Shown: in pieces, positions 45,421 to 56,600 of the stretch
Layout: every line of letters starts with the position of its first letter
Position numbering within the stretch: the stretch's first letter is position 1
Assembly: GCF_018320785.1 (NCBI RefSeq)
Contig: NC_054882.1
Coordinates: 24,742,719-24,806,718 of the forward strand
DNA from: Cheilinus undulatus
Taxonomy: Eukaryota; Chordata; Actinopteri; Labriformes; Labridae
Length of the DNA: 64,000 bases
Direction of reading: 5' to 3'
Program-made: the position numbers and the translations under genes
Notes under the pieces: model-generated
Told to the model about the DNA's origin: nothing
Databases searched by the model: none
Seen by the model: the letters and a program-made list of their open reading frames with translations, nothing else

Positions 45421-46233
45421 CTTTCTTATGGTATTTGAGATACCGTAAAGCAGCAAGAGAGTGCAGGATATTTTACATCAGCAGGGCTAACAGTAACTCA
45501 GAGACTGTTGAGAGGTCATCAAAGTAATGTGACTTTTTATAGGTCATCAGAGTAACTGTTGATGACACTAATGTTAAAATTCATGTGGGAGGCAAAAACC
45601 AGTCATTAAGCTGATATTTAAATGAAATATGTCCAATTTTTTATTTCTTTTTTCTTCAAAAAACACAATTTCATGACAAATATGTGAATAAAATACATCT
45701 AAACACAGGAAACAACGTTTTAAACCTCAATATTTTCTAGGGGAGAATACCTCCCCGACCCCCACTTCCAGAGTAATGTCAAAATTTACACTAAATTTGA
45801 AGGCTGAAACTAAACCTTTATTTGTGTGACTCAACGTGTAAGAAGGAACACGTGTGGTATCTAGCCACATCTCCTGGCACCCCTTTAATACCCTCTAAAC
45901 AAATAAATCGCCCGTTGTTGAAACCCAAATTTTGGCAGGTATGTCGTGTGAAGTATCGCATTAATATGTGGGGAGACGGGTGTTCTAAAATGATTTTAAA
46001 ATGAAAAGAAATGCTGTCGCTTTTCTAAATTCAACAGATATCCAGCACCTCCCCATAGAAGTATTCAAGTACTTTCTGTACTCATGTGTTATGGACTTGG
46101 GGGAAGTGCGATGACCACTCCTCTCTTTTCGCGTCTTATGTTCGTTCGCTTTGTTCACTTAGTCTGTCTCAAGTGGGCGGGTTGCATTTTGCATCTCTTT
46201 ATATGTTAACGGCTCGCGACGGCATACCGTGGT

Positions 46234-46424
46234 TATAAAAACGAGCCTTCCTTAGCAGCTTGACTATGACCCGCCCCCGCGAACCAGAAACCGGAGATAG
46301 TCTGACGGATAGCGCAGAAGAAAGGCAGGCTGGAGCTGCCCCGGGAAGTCAGGAGTCTGCCAGAGTCAACGCAGAACAACGCCATTTCACCACTTGCTAA
46401 GGGAACAGAAAACTGAAGCCACAG
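46234..46424 (+). promoter_or_regulatory. ktn1: ktn1 core promoter and noncoding exon 1
   Basis: A TATAAAA box lies at 46234-46240 in a CpG-rich stretch with a CCCGCCCCC GC box just downstream. A likely noncoding first exon runs from about 46265 to 46424 and ends in CCACAG followed by GTAAGA, a strong donor. The matching acceptor is at 53598-53599, one base before the ktn1 start codon context. The exon assignment is inferred from splice signals only. Confidence 0.55.
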
Positions 46425-47884
46425 GTAAGATGTTTTTGGTAATATTGCGTTTGTTTCCCCGTCAAAACGCCTCTTGCCCCAGTAGAAGCGCGGCTAAGCT
46501 CTTTACCCAGGCCTGGGAACGGCCCTCAGGACTTGAGCGGCAGACTGAAGCAGCAGACCGGGTCAGAGATTTCAGGAGAGAGGGAGGCTGGGTCAGCAGC
46601 GAGCGAGGCCCAAGGGGCAGACGTCCACGCCTCCCGGTGGGCTGAGTGTTAGTAAAAGAGACACAAACTTAGCATTTCAGTCTTTCTAGTCGCCTAGGAC
46701 TTCCTCTGTATTAATAATTGGATTGACCGGCTAACGTTAGGACCTGGCTCGCATTAGTCAGCTAGCGTTAGCTCGCTCATTCATAGTGCTGACGAACTTG
46801 AGTAGCTAGCTTCAAGCCTTTTCCTGACTGCTTTAACTATATCAGCAACTACTTGTAGCAATGTCCAGGCCATCGTGGATCCCCCTTCACTAATTTTTGC
46901 TATAAAAAATCAGGAAACAGTGTATAGCTAGGCATGCTGGCTAGCTATATGTCGGCGTGTGTGCCCCCTCTTCCTCATACTTCTTCATCGTTTAATTTCT
47001 CTCCATTATGAGGCATGATGTAGCTAGCTGGGCTAACCTAGCAAGACTGTCAATGCTGGATCACGTTAAAAATTTCATTAATGTACGGACAGCTGCCATT
47101 ACGTATGTAGGTTTGGTAGTGTGCACAAGGCCCACGATTAGACATGACCTAGCATGCTGGGACATTTGGTACTCAACCACAGTGATCTACCCTTGTATAA
47201 TGATGAGGATGTGGCAAATGGATGTCAGACTATCTCTAAGACGAGACAAGGTGTTGTAACTTACTTCTGGGACTTCAATTGATCGCCACTTTTTGTTGGC
47301 AACATCACCACGTCAGCATTAAGGTGGTGACTGGAGACATGACGATGCACATCTGTCACACAGTGTCCTGATGGCTTCAGGTTGTATCTTTCTATTTACA
47401 CATACTTAAGTGTCAACTTGTTGGCCTCATTGCAATTTTTATAAAGATTGATCACCTATCATTGAGTGTTCTAGATTATTCTATACAATATAAATTATTC
47501 CTCCATGTCACAGACTGAACAGGAAGAGCAGGACATTCCCAAGGACTTGAACCTGTTTGTTAATGTTCTTCAAGGTGGCCCACATTGTACTTTGGCACTT
47601 AATGTTTAGTTTATGACCACTGATTATGGTGAATTATCACATTGGGATCCGTACTGCTTAACCACTCAGTCAAAAATATACTGCCATGCATACTACTCTG
47701 ACCTAGATTGCTTTTACTACCTGTTCAGTTAAACTTTTTAGTAGTAGAAGTTAAAGTTCAATCATCAGATACTGGTTGGAGAAAGGGATAGATTGACAGA
47801 CAGTAGCCCTTTAAATCTCTAAAGTTGTGTAGTAATGTGTTGTAGTTAAATGCTATTATAGTTACTGTGACAAACATTGTTTTA

Positions 47885-48150
47885 AGTTGCATTAACAAAA
47901 AGGGATATTGGATTTTTGGCCAATATCTGATATGCTAATATTTACAAATTAATTTTAGTCAATGCTGAGATTTAAATGTTGTTGAAACCTTAAGTTTTAG
48001 TCCTTAAAACATTCTTTAAAGTGTGAGGAATTATGATGAATAAAGATAAAGACTTCAGCTGTCAGCTGCAGTCTGTTGGTCCAGCCTAAAACTCCAAAAT
48101 ATCGGCAGAAATTTTCATATTTGTCAAGACGATATTGAACTTTTTAAGCT
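47885..48150. mobile_element. hAT-like repeat fragment (GATATTGGATTTTTGG family)
   Basis: GGATATTGGATTTTTGGCCA, CTGATATGCTAATATTTAC and AATATCGGC blocks match a widespread fish hAT-derived family. Related pieces are at 52091-52690 and 58640-58990. The ends are not defined. Confidence 0.5.
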
Positions 48151-48272
48151 AATGCAAATAGTACCTCAAGTTATGAAGGAACAGGGAGAGGTGAACATGG
48201 TCTGTCACTCTGCCTTGCACTTATGCTATCCTAATCTAGAAAAATTCTGGTTACTTCCTTGTTTTAAATGAC

Positions 48273-48793
48273 TAGGACTGGGTTTAAAAAATCGATTCTC
48301 CAATTCAGATTGATTCTCATTTTTTAAATTACGATATCGATTCATTCAAATCCAGAAATTGATCTATATATATAGGCTTGCTACATTTCCTGATGGCTCC
48401 TTGTGCGACCGTTCTCGGACTCCTGTCTCTCACGCAGCTTGAAAATTGACCTCTAAAAGCCTTTAGCCTCAGACTCAAGGTTTTTAATCATACATTCATT
48501 TTACATCGGATATCTAGTTGGGATTAATAATACAGGCTGGATATGCATATGCAAGATGCGCTTCATGGATGTAAAATATTAGGTCAATACTGCTAGTTTG
48601 GGGTCATTTTTTATGCAGACCTTGGTATTTTTAATGTGTCTGATTAAACAGTCTTTGTTATATTTCCACATTTTGTTCTGTGAAAATCTGTTTAATGTTA
48701 AAGCAAAACAGGTTTTTAACTAAAACATCCCTACAATGAATTGAATCAGGACCTTGAATCGATTCAGGCAATCAATGACAATACCCAGCCCTA
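48273..48793. mobile_element. hAT-type miniature transposon with perfect 8-bp target-site duplication
   Basis: The termini are TAGGACTGGGTTT on the left and TAGGGCTGGGTAT (reverse complement of the right end). Flanks are TAAATGAC on both sides (48265-48272 and 48794-48801). It is 521 bp long, noncoding, and has ATCGATTC words near both ends. Confidence 0.82.
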
Positions 48794-51690
48794 TAAATGA
48801 CACTAAAGCCTATGTTTAAACTACTAGAGAAACTTTATTTAAATGGCTCTCAGTTTCCTGAAACCGTTGGCCTGCTTTCAGTTCTCAGACGCATTCGATT
48901 TAGAGTGCAGCATGGCCTGCTTTTCAAGTACTGTCTGAGCTGCTCTTTGGGCCCTGATAGATATCAGGAGTCCCCTCTCTCTCCAGTCCTGCCAAATCAA
49001 GAGGCCCGGCCAGCCAAGTGGCCAGATTCCGGGGAGCCAACAGCCCGAGAGGGCTTTGTCCTCCTGGCTCATTTTGATGCTGGGACAAGGCTCAGGCTGC
49101 ACAAGGAAACGTATGCTACCTTCCACTGTGTGTAAGGCCTGGAAGTGAAAGAAAGAAGGAAAGCAAGCAGGCTTCAAACTTTGACACCACCTACTCCACC
49201 CATACCTAAGAGGCCAAGAGGCAATGTTACACTAGGAGTTATTTCACAGCTTGATTTTTTTCTGACATGGGAGTTTCCCTGAAGCATGAAATGAATGCAT
49301 AAAAAAGAATTTCCTGAATTGGTAGCTGAACACTGAAATGAAAGCTTTGTTTGCCCATGCTGTTTAGGTGTAGTACATTCTGTACTAAAGCTTCTAATGT
49401 CTTTTCTGTTGATTTATGAAATTGAAAAAGTGGTCTATCAAGTTCATAACAGGGTTAGGGACCACAGACTTACTGACAGACTGTGCATGCTGCTATTAGC
49501 TGTAGTAGAGGCCTTCTGTGTTGATATGTCACTTTGTATTTGTCTTCTAACGAGGTCACAGATTAGATAACTATCCAGCAGACGAGATGAGATGGACAAA
49601 CTCTAATCAGAGCTCATATTTTAGAAGCATGGCTTGGGTTTTGACTCTGCTGAGTTTGCTTTTCAAACCAGCAGCTATTTCAGATTTCAGCAGCATATTT
49701 TTAAAGTGTTTGCCCCCAGCTGTAGCTTATCGAGTATGAAAGAATGCTCGCTCTTTGACACAGATGCCATATAAGCAGCTCAGAGGAAATGAAGTGGAGA
49801 GATATTAAAGGTAGACCACAAACATTTACAATCGAATCGTAAGATCAGCCACTCAGAATAGCATCCCTCAACACTACCTTATAAATGTGTCATCAAAACC
49901 TCTTAAAGAACGTTCAGAAAAGATTATATAGTGGGTTAAATGCTCAGAGGAAAACCTTCAAAGACTTATTAAAGAAATAAGAAAATAAACAGGCTTGAAA
50001 CATTTGTGTTTTCTAAGATGTAATGAAACAGGGTCAACATTATTACACTATAGCGCTAAGCCTTCCAGTCCTCAGGAAGGCCTACAGTGGCAAGTTATTC
50101 TTAAATGTATTATCATGGGTAATCTGCTTAATCCAAATTACTAAAGAGGTCTGCTCTACGACTCCGACTCCCACGCTATATCACTGCCACAGATCTTAAG
50201 AATAGGATGCGATTGTGCTGCACGCCAGGTCATATACTGTCTGTCGTCCTGAAAATGCTGCTTTTATTTTATAATCACAGCTAAAGATAATAAGGCTGCT
50301 GTCTTTTGTGACACTTGCATAACTGATTGGCAAATGTAGCGTGCAATAAAGAGTAAAGTCAGCTAGTTTTAACTGCAGGAAACATGCTGCAAGAGAAAGT
50401 GTTTAATTAAAAAAAACATGCTATAAATAAGCAAATCAGAGGAAAATTAGGAAATCATAGGCTGTGTTGGATCAGTGGATTAATCAGATTACTTGGCTGA
50501 GAAGTGGCATTAATTAATATTCATATGTGTAAAATGCATGAGTAACTGTTGCTATGACAAATAAACCCAGTGCATCCCTCACCATCATGCAGGCATTTTA
50601 TCAGTGTCCTTTACGCCAAGAAATGACACTTATTCCGGAAGCTGGTTTGGATTAAATGAGAATGAATTAGCACTGATTTATTTGCATTGATCATCCACAG
50701 TTCACAGACTCTGTAGCCTTAAAAAAAACACATATTGGCACATATTAAAAATGATGAAGCCCCAGGTGAGGACCTCCTGACTCTTGTTAACTTATCCTGC
50801 AATTAAAGAAGAACCTCCTCTCTTGACTTGAAGCAGGCAGAGGCCAAACTGCAGCTGCAGCAGCCCTTTTGGCGGGTCACACTTGCATGTGGGTATATTT
50901 TTGCCTCTTGCAAATCCATCCTAACATGAGTCGAGAACACCACCAAGTCGTCCTTGTGGGGGCTGAAGGAGGGAAGTGACTAAATGAGACAGTGAGCCAT
51001 CTTCTTTTTAGCAGAGTTGTTCTTGACCTATTTTGTCCCCTTTAAAGCCTTCATGAGGGAAGCTGATGGCTTTAATTGTCCTTTAATAACTTTGTTCTGT
51101 CCGGCTAATACCAAGCAGATATTTAAGTAAAATTCTTTATGAAATATAAGAAACCATGTGTTTGAGGGGAAAAGCAGACCTTTCTAACTATATAGCACAC
51201 ATTTTAAGTTAATTCTGATATAAGGTTGTCATATTTGTGTGATACTTTTTGATTTTGCATGCGTAAAATGATACAATTCCCATTATTTTTACTGATTGAA
51301 AAATTAAGTGGCTTAAAAAACATATATAGATTATTATTTTATTTATTATATCATTATTATTTTATTATTTATTTATTTTACCAAAACTGATGAGAGAAAG
51401 AGAGAGATAACAGTGATCTTAAATATTCAACAAGTAGCTAATGTTACAATTGCTGACAATCTGAGAGCATTTGAAAATAAAATAGCACTAATACATTGGC
51501 AACTGATATATGTATATGGTGTCTTGTGTTACACTGTGTGTAAGATTTTGTATATTTGGGTAAGTATAAGCAAAAAAATCAATATTGTGCACAGTATGGG
51601 CTGCAGCCGTTCTTCATAACTTCCAACATATCCTTGTTTGAATGCAAGTTATAACTTCCAACAGAGTTTATCCTCTATTGACATTTAAGG

Positions 51691-51959
51691 CTGCAGTTCT
51701 CAAGTGGTGGGTCGGGACCCAAAAGTGGGTAGCTGAGCCATTTTCAGAGAGTTGTGGATGTGTTCTAGAAAAATCTTACGATATGCTTTTAATTTAAAGG
51801 ATAGATCTCCATGTCTTCTTTTCATCACATTTTTTTGTCTCTGTCAAGTCCGAACTGCACAGTTTTTTAGTTAAAAACAGAAGGTTGTGATTGGAAAAAT
51901 TCAGAAATGTGGATCACGTCTTGTTACTGAGGAAGGGTGGGACCAGTTAAGAATCACTG
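51691..51959. mobile_element. hAT-type miniature element with 7/8 target-site duplication
   Basis: The left end CTGCAGTTCTCAAGTGG and the right end, CAGTGATTCTTAACTGG in reverse complement, are inverted. Flanks are ATTTAAGG (51683-51690) and TTTTAAGG (51960-51967). The GGTGGGTCGGGACCC segment near the left end is typical of this fish family. Confidence 0.7.
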
Positions 51960-52090
51960 TTTTAAGGGGTTGCTCCAGCTTTCATAATTTCAACACAGGT
52001 TTAAGTTCTAAATGAAATCTTGCATCTTCTTCCTAGTAAGAGTTAAGCCTTCTGTAAATTATGGTTGTCTTAATAGATTGATTTTTCTAT

Positions 52091-52690
52091 AGGGATGCAT
52101 GATATTACTGGCATGATATTTGTATCCTCAGATATAAATGTAAAAAGTTAAACATTGGTATCTGCAGTTATGAGAATTTCTGCTGATGTATCAGGTGTAA
52201 ATATTGGCAGAAAAAGCATACACACTTTAAAGAAAATTTCAGTTTGAGTCACAAGAAATTCAACAATTCTAAAACATAGACCAGGGTGTACATCTGCGTT
52301 AGTTATCTTGATGCCAAAACATAATTGAAATAGGCTATAACACGGCAACTTATTTAGTATTGCTTGATACTAATTTTAACTTCAGAAAAAAATTCTACAT
52401 TGCTTGATAACACTTAGTTAAATAGATTGTTCAATCGATCAGTTACATAAAATGTTAAGTAAACTTGATCATTTCTTCAATTAAGAGAAGTGGAGTGAGT
52501 TTCTTAGTAAAAAGCTTTCAGATGTGTTACAGCGTCCATCTGGCAGAAGTACCACATTACACTCAGGTGTGTCCGTATTAGCAGATATTAGCTAAAAAAG
52601 TGAGTTATCAGTATTGGCAAACATTTAGATTTCTGCTGATACTTACAACCAATATTTTTGCTATAAAAGTGCCTATACTGGCTGTATGAA
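52091..52690. mobile_element. hAT-like repeat (AGGGATGCATGATATT family)
   Basis: It begins TAGGGATGCATGATATTACT and contains repeated GATATTAGC, TATTGGCA and TCAGTATTGGCA blocks. Same broad family as 47885-48150 and 58640-58990. The right border is uncertain. Confidence 0.45.
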
Positions 52691-53600
52691 GCAATAGCTA
52701 TAGCAATAGCTGGCGTTTTAGGCTGGATCATCATCTTCTTTCTTTACCCCCTGTTTTGTTTCTACAAGCTAATTTTATGTGTCCCACTATGGAAGTCCCA
52801 TTTTTCCAACTGTTGTTACATTTTTCATTGGCTAACCTGTAGTATTTGGCCATGTTTTTTTTTCTCCACCGCATCTGTAGTATTTTCTTGTGTCCTGCTG
52901 GGGATTTGATTGTGTCACTGACCCTGGGGCTCTGTTTCGGTTACAAGGACATTGTGAGTCCACAATGTCTCTGTTTGCTGCCTCCTTTGCCTGTGCAAAG
53001 TTGAGTGCCTTTTCTTGGAATTTCCCCTTGTGGGACTAATAAAAGGAATATCGTAAACACCAGTCCGTCCTCCAACAGCAGCCTCTGCTGTATCTTGTCT
53101 TCATTCATGCTACAGATCAAAGTTACAGTCCTGCGCCAACTTTCTCAGTTCTGCTACATAATCACCCACACTTTGCATATTACTCTGGTTTATTTAAAAT
53201 CTGTACATATTTATGATTTTTTTATGACGTAATTTTTGAACTGGTTCACCCAAGAAGCCTCCTGGGAAGTATCAAGGACAATTGGAGCAACAGTGTGGGG
53301 TGTAGATCAACACAGACAGCCACTCTCCCAATTAGCTGTAGTAGTACGATGTAGGCACAGTCTGGACTTAAGACATAATGTGGATGATATCACGAAGAGA
53401 GAGGACAGGGTGTGAGTATGAGATCCTTCTTACTCACACCCTCTCAGCGATGTAGATGTACTAACACCTCCTTTACAGCCTCTGCCAGCTCCTATACTGT
53501 CATTCATACATACAGTTTGTGTAAATGATCAGCAGGTACATATCATGTCTGTGTGCTACTTGGCACCTTTATTTATTCTGGTGTCCTTCTTCTCCTTAGA

Positions 53601-56600
53601 ATGGCGGTGGATATCTACGACTCTCAGTACCTGCTCATCCTGGCCCCTTCCCTGGTCATCGCCCTCATGTTCCTCTTCTTCTGGCTCTTCATGAAGGAGA
53701 CCTCGTACGATGAGGTGCTGGCCCGACAGAAACGGGACCTCAAGCTGCCGCCATCCAAGCCAGACACCCGGAAGAGAAATGACAAGAAGAAGAGCAAGAA
53801 GAAGGAGAGCGCCAGTGGAGGAGGCGGCGGAGGTGGTGGAGGTGGAGGAGAATCAGAGGAGGATGTTCGGGATTTCGACATGGCCGACGGTGCCAACAGC
53901 TCTACTCTGGAGCTTGAGGAAGAACCTGCACCCACAGCTACACCAGAGCCAGATCCACCAACACCCACTCCCTATGTGCCAGTTTCAGTGTCTCCAGAAG
54001 CCCCTGTCAGTCTGAGGGAGAGGAAGAAGAAGGAGAAAAAGGCTGCCAAAGCTGCAGCAGCAGCTGCTGCAGCTGCCGCCGCTGCAGCTTCCTCCTCCGA
54101 GGAGCCTGAAGTCAACGGCTCAAAGCCGATCATTCGGAAGGTGGAGCAACCTGTGGCTGCAAGCAAACAGGCCAGCCCTCCTTCTCCCAAGCCAGAGGCC
54201 CAGGTTCAGGTCGCTCAGGCTCCTGTTCAGGCTCAGACACCTCCTCAGAGCTCTGGGAAGAAGAAAGAGAAGAAGAAACAGAAAGCAGAACCTGGTGAGT
54301 AGCAAGAAGTACAATTACAAGTGGGAACATCACCAATAGAATTTTGAGAAATATCAAAAGATTAAACAAAGTTAGAAGAAGGAATGATTGAAGGATATGA
54401 GGTTAAAGAACCAGGCATCCTCAATAAGTGTAACCATAATTGAATTTCCCCCATCATTACTCTCAAGGTAGACTGGCTGAGATTGATGGCATCTTTTCCC
54501 TTTTCTTTACCTTTCAAGTGGATGACCAGCAGACAGAGATTAAAGCAGAGCAGGCTCCAGCTCCAGCAAAGAAGGAGGCTCCCATCCTAGCTGAAACCAA
54601 AGTTCTGGACGGTGCAACACCAAGTGCTCCCAGTGGCAAAAAGAAGAACTCTGCCAAGAAGCAGAAGACTGAGCCTGGTAATGATTACAGAAGGCTCACA
54701 GTTTCTCCAAAATATCGGGATATGTGCTTCAACTCTTGCCTTAACACTTCACCCTGCATTTAACTTTTTTTCCTCTCACCTCTAGTCGATGATGCTCATG
54801 TTCTGGCTGACTCAGCAGCTTCTGCAAACCACCAGGCAACCCATAATGATGACGTACCAGCCAAAGGAAGTGGCAAGAAACAGAAGAATGAAACCGACAA
54901 AGGTTTGAGGAAAAAAGAAATTTGATCTGTACTTTTTAGTTGCTGCTAATTATTCTCAGGCTAAATATCATTCCTCTATGTGGAACATTTTGTGACAGAG
55001 AACACAGAGGTGAAGCTGAAAGAGCTGCTGTCAGGTCTGTCCAGCCTGGCTCTGTCTGAAGCCGAGGCCATCAGTGTGATGGCTCTGCTCCGCGAGAAGA
55101 GCCCTACTGCCTTGGAGGCCTGGCAAAAAGTGAGGCATAAATAAGTCAAAGATTTTAGTTTAGTTTTGTAACACGAATTTGCATTTACCAGAAGAGCTTG
55201 TATTTGTAGTTGGACTTGCTTTGCAAGCATTTTTTTAGATGTTGCATGTCTTAACCACCAGACTGCAGCTAGACCTGACCCCGCTGCTCAGGAACGAGAG
55301 AGACTCCTTACAACTCTGCAGGAGGAGGCCTCTATAGCCAAGGACAAAGTGAAACAGCTCAGTCAGGTCAGGATTCACATGTTCTGTTGAAATATTTACA
55401 CACTTATCCAAAATAATCCTAAATAATGCAAGAATAATTCCATTAGTTTCAGTAAGGTGCCTCATATTCCCTATTGCTTCTTTGCTTTAGGAGCTTCAGG
55501 TGGAGAAGCAGAAGACAGGTCGTGTGGAGGCCATGATGAGAGAACAACGTGCAGCCATGGAGAAAGAACTTGGGGGAATGCAGGCCAAAGCTCAGGGCAG
55601 CTACCAGGAGCTGCAGACCATGCAAATGAAGGTGAGGTCTCTGAAGATGGAGATGAGTACACTTGTTGCCAACCCTTGTTTCTTTTCCTTTGTAGAGGAA
55701 CAGAGATTGTATTTTAAATGTACAACAATAAGTATGGAACATGTAGACAACTTTAAATAATATCTTTAATAATATCCAAAATTATGAGGCATTCTTTTTA
55801 AGATTTCATTATCTTTCGAGACTGACGTCGTATATAACAAGACGAAACAAGTTATTCAAAGTTGAATAACTTATTAACCATAAATTGTAGACACTTTTTT
55901 TTAACTCTGAAAGCCCTCTGTTGTGACGTTCTAGTGATGCTACCCATGCCTTCGGAGACCTTACCGAAGGTTTTCTAGCCAGCCTGGAACTTGAGTGACT
56001 TTCCAGGGTCTTTTAAGATTAAATCCAAATGAGTAACTCTGATATTGAAAGTCTTTTTATCCATTTTATAATCCTTGTTCCTGCAGTTAGCAGCTAATGC
56101 CCTCTACCATATTGTTATTTTGTATCCCAGAATGCATTGTGACTGGGCTGTGACAACCAATGGCAGGCTGTTCTGTCATCACATCATGCTTTGCTGAACA
56201 GCGCATGTGCAGACATTTAGAAACTGTAGAAGAGAGCCTGAATGACTCATAATCGAAAGAAAGAGAGACAGAGAGGCTGTGATGTGTCTCTCTGTCTCTT
56301 GTGACAATGTGAATATTTTGAAGACTTTTTGTCACAGAATGTTTTTTTTTTTCTGTTTTTAGTCCCAAAGAGGTGGAAGAACAAGTTTGTGCAAAAAAAC
56401 TCAGTCATACCTTTGAGTTTTAATTTTTTTTAAGTTTTATCTCTTGTCTTCATAGTCCCATAACTTTTTTCAAATTCAAATGACATTGCTGCAGCATACC
56501 TATTCTTAAAGTTTCGGTTTGCCATAAAAATGATGTTTAGAGCTTGACTGTGCACCACGGGTTGATGTTTTATACATTTTTTAAGATAAAAAGGCCAGGT

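Larger units (their letters stand above)
44792..46200. other. interval between msh4 and ktn1
   Basis: ATTAAA words at 44899-44904 and 44947-44952 are probable msh4 poly(A) signals. Next comes a diverged tandem repeat (45183-45420) and AT-rich sequence. No gene is recognised; the short frame at 45822-46004 has no support. Confidence 0.5.
46425..53599. other. ktn1: ktn1 intron 1
   Basis: This is a 7.2 kb intron in the 5' UTR by inference. Its first 600 bp are CpG-rich and contain GCTAGC/GTTAGC words. It holds hAT-type elements at about 47885-48150, 48273-48793, 51691-51959 and 52091-52690. The frames at 47008-47259 and 48797-49135 match no known protein. Confidence 0.5.

Noticed and set aside
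48797-49135. 112-residue frame in ktn1 intron 1
   Set aside because: It begins at the edge of a hAT element, matches no family and overlaps a frame on the other strand.
53553-53600. In-frame ATG 16 codons upstream of the ktn1 start
   Set aside because: The upstream stretch is the pyrimidine tract and TTAG acceptor of intron 1; kinectin begins at the ATG just after the splice site.
53624-53968. Minus-strand frame with a poly-Pro run opposite ktn1 exon 1
   Set aside because: It is the antisense of the ktn1 Gly tract and has no support of its own.
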